A model generated the notes under the pieces. That model searched no databases and was not told the DNA's origin. It worked only from the letters and a program-made list of their open reading frames with translations. Below are positions 6,651 through 6,958 of a stretch of DNA of 6,958 bases, one piece after another. Source of the DNA: Clostridia bacterium (GTDB lineage: Bacteria > Bacillota_A > Clostridia > Christensenellales > Borkfalkiaceae); contig JAFVQP010000040.1 in the NCBI GenBank assembly GCA_017504735.1, positions 1 to 6,958 on the forward strand, written 5' to 3'. The translations under genes and the position numbers were made by a program. How positions within the stretch are numbered: the stretch's first letter is position 1; each line of letters starts with the position of its first letter.

Positions 6651-6958
6651 CATAACTCCTTTTTCACCGCTTCAATCGTGAAGCATTTCGTTTCAAAATC
6701 TTTCAGATTCTTGGGGAAGCGTAAACCGATATTCATCAAAACATCCCCCTTGAACGTACCCATGTCCGCGATGAAATAATATTTATCCTTATCCAAGCCC
6801 TTTAATTTCACAAAAGGATACGCGTCATTACACTTCGCCAAAAGTTTCATAATGATGAAGACTGCGCGCGTTTTATCCTTGGATACGACCATTTGCGAGA
6901 AATAATTCCCCTCGAAAGGACTCAACAAACGGTACAAATCCCCTTTCAAAATTAAATC
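6650..6958 (-). CDS. GH36 alpha-galactosidase, C-terminal fragment (partial at window edge)
   Basis: Only the last 102 codons are in the window; the frame stays open to the edge (…D-L-I-L-K-G-D-L-Y-R-L), so the TTG at 6949 is an internal Leu codon and not a start. The fragment matches the C-terminal antiparallel beta domain of family GH36: G-D-L-Y-R-L-L-S-P-F-E-G-N, then M-V-V-S-K-D-K, then L-K-G-L-D, then G-D-V-L-M-N-I-G-L (usual form G-D-E-L-M), and a closing D-F-x-(S/T) strand. The catalytic TIM barrel with its two aspartates is upstream and not visible, so activity cannot be judged here. GH36 enzymes hydrolyse terminal alpha-galactosides (raffinose-type or galactomannan side chains) and sometimes alpha-GalNAc; which one applies is open. 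The stop codon overlaps the start of the next gene, which indicates co-transcription and probably translational coupling. Family assignment is good, substrate is unknown. Confidence 0.83.
   Translation of the reverse strand, partial: DLILKGDLYRLLSPFEGNYFSQMVVSKDKTRAVFIIMKLLAKCNDAYPFVKLKGLDKDKYYFIADMGTFKGDVLMNIGLRFPKNLKDFETKCFTIEAVKKEL
6656..6661 (-). promoter_or_regulatory. Ribosome binding site AAGGAG for the beta-helix gene, inside the GH36 3' end
   Basis: AAGGAG lies in the Lys-Glu codons that end the GH36 frame. Two consecutive ATG codons follow (6653 and 6650). The site is only 2 bases from the first ATG but 5 bases from the second, so the second is the better start. This gives a TGATG stop/start junction with the upstream gene. 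Confidence 0.7.

Overview
The window reads as one co-directional gene cluster, entirely on the minus strand (transcription runs from high to low coordinates). It suggests a gut-type anaerobic Bacillota (Clostridia), possibly an uncultured lineage. The reasons are Shine-Dalgarno sites of the AAGGAG type before most genes, short intergenic gaps, moderately AT-rich DNA, and a secreted protein built from modules common in clostridial surface proteins (YGG-turn beta-helix, Big2-type Ig-like domain). This placement is an inference and no marker gene is present.

Layout in transcription order: (1) 6958-6650, the C-terminal end of a GH36 alpha-galactosidase, cut by the window edge; (2) 6650-4422, a large secreted right-handed beta-helix / Ig-like multidomain protein whose start is fused to the GH36 stop (TGATG); (3) 4367-3603, an HpcH/HpaI-family 2-keto-acid aldolase; (4) 3586-2630, a D-isomer-specific 2-hydroxyacid dehydrogenase; (5) 2574-1576, an aldo/keto reductase; (6) 1538-84, an FGGY-family sugar kinase; (7) 82-1, the first 27 codons of an L-fucose/L-arabinose-isomerase-like protein, cut by the other edge. 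The largest gap is 55 bases. I see no terminator hairpin, promoter, RNA gene, insertion sequence or CRISPR array, so one operon is the simplest reading. No gene-free stretch of 300 bases exists.

Working model (inference): a glycan-use locus. GH36 would remove alpha-galactosyl residues from an oligosaccharide, and the secreted beta-helix protein would act outside the cell on, or bind to, a glycan or surface. Isomerase, kinase, aldolase and two NAD(P)-dependent oxidoreductases would then process a released sugar or sugar acid inside the cell. The cluster mixes enzymes of a phosphorylating isomerase-kinase route with a 2-keto-acid aldolase that normally serves non-phosphorylating sugar-acid routes. 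The substrate therefore cannot be named from the sequence. No transporter, regulator or class II phospho-aldolase is visible; they may lie outside the window.

The most unusual item is the beta-helix protein. It has an array of degenerate 25-31-residue YGG repeats, ten cysteines in the mature chain, no visible cell-wall anchor, and a gene placed inside a metabolic operon.
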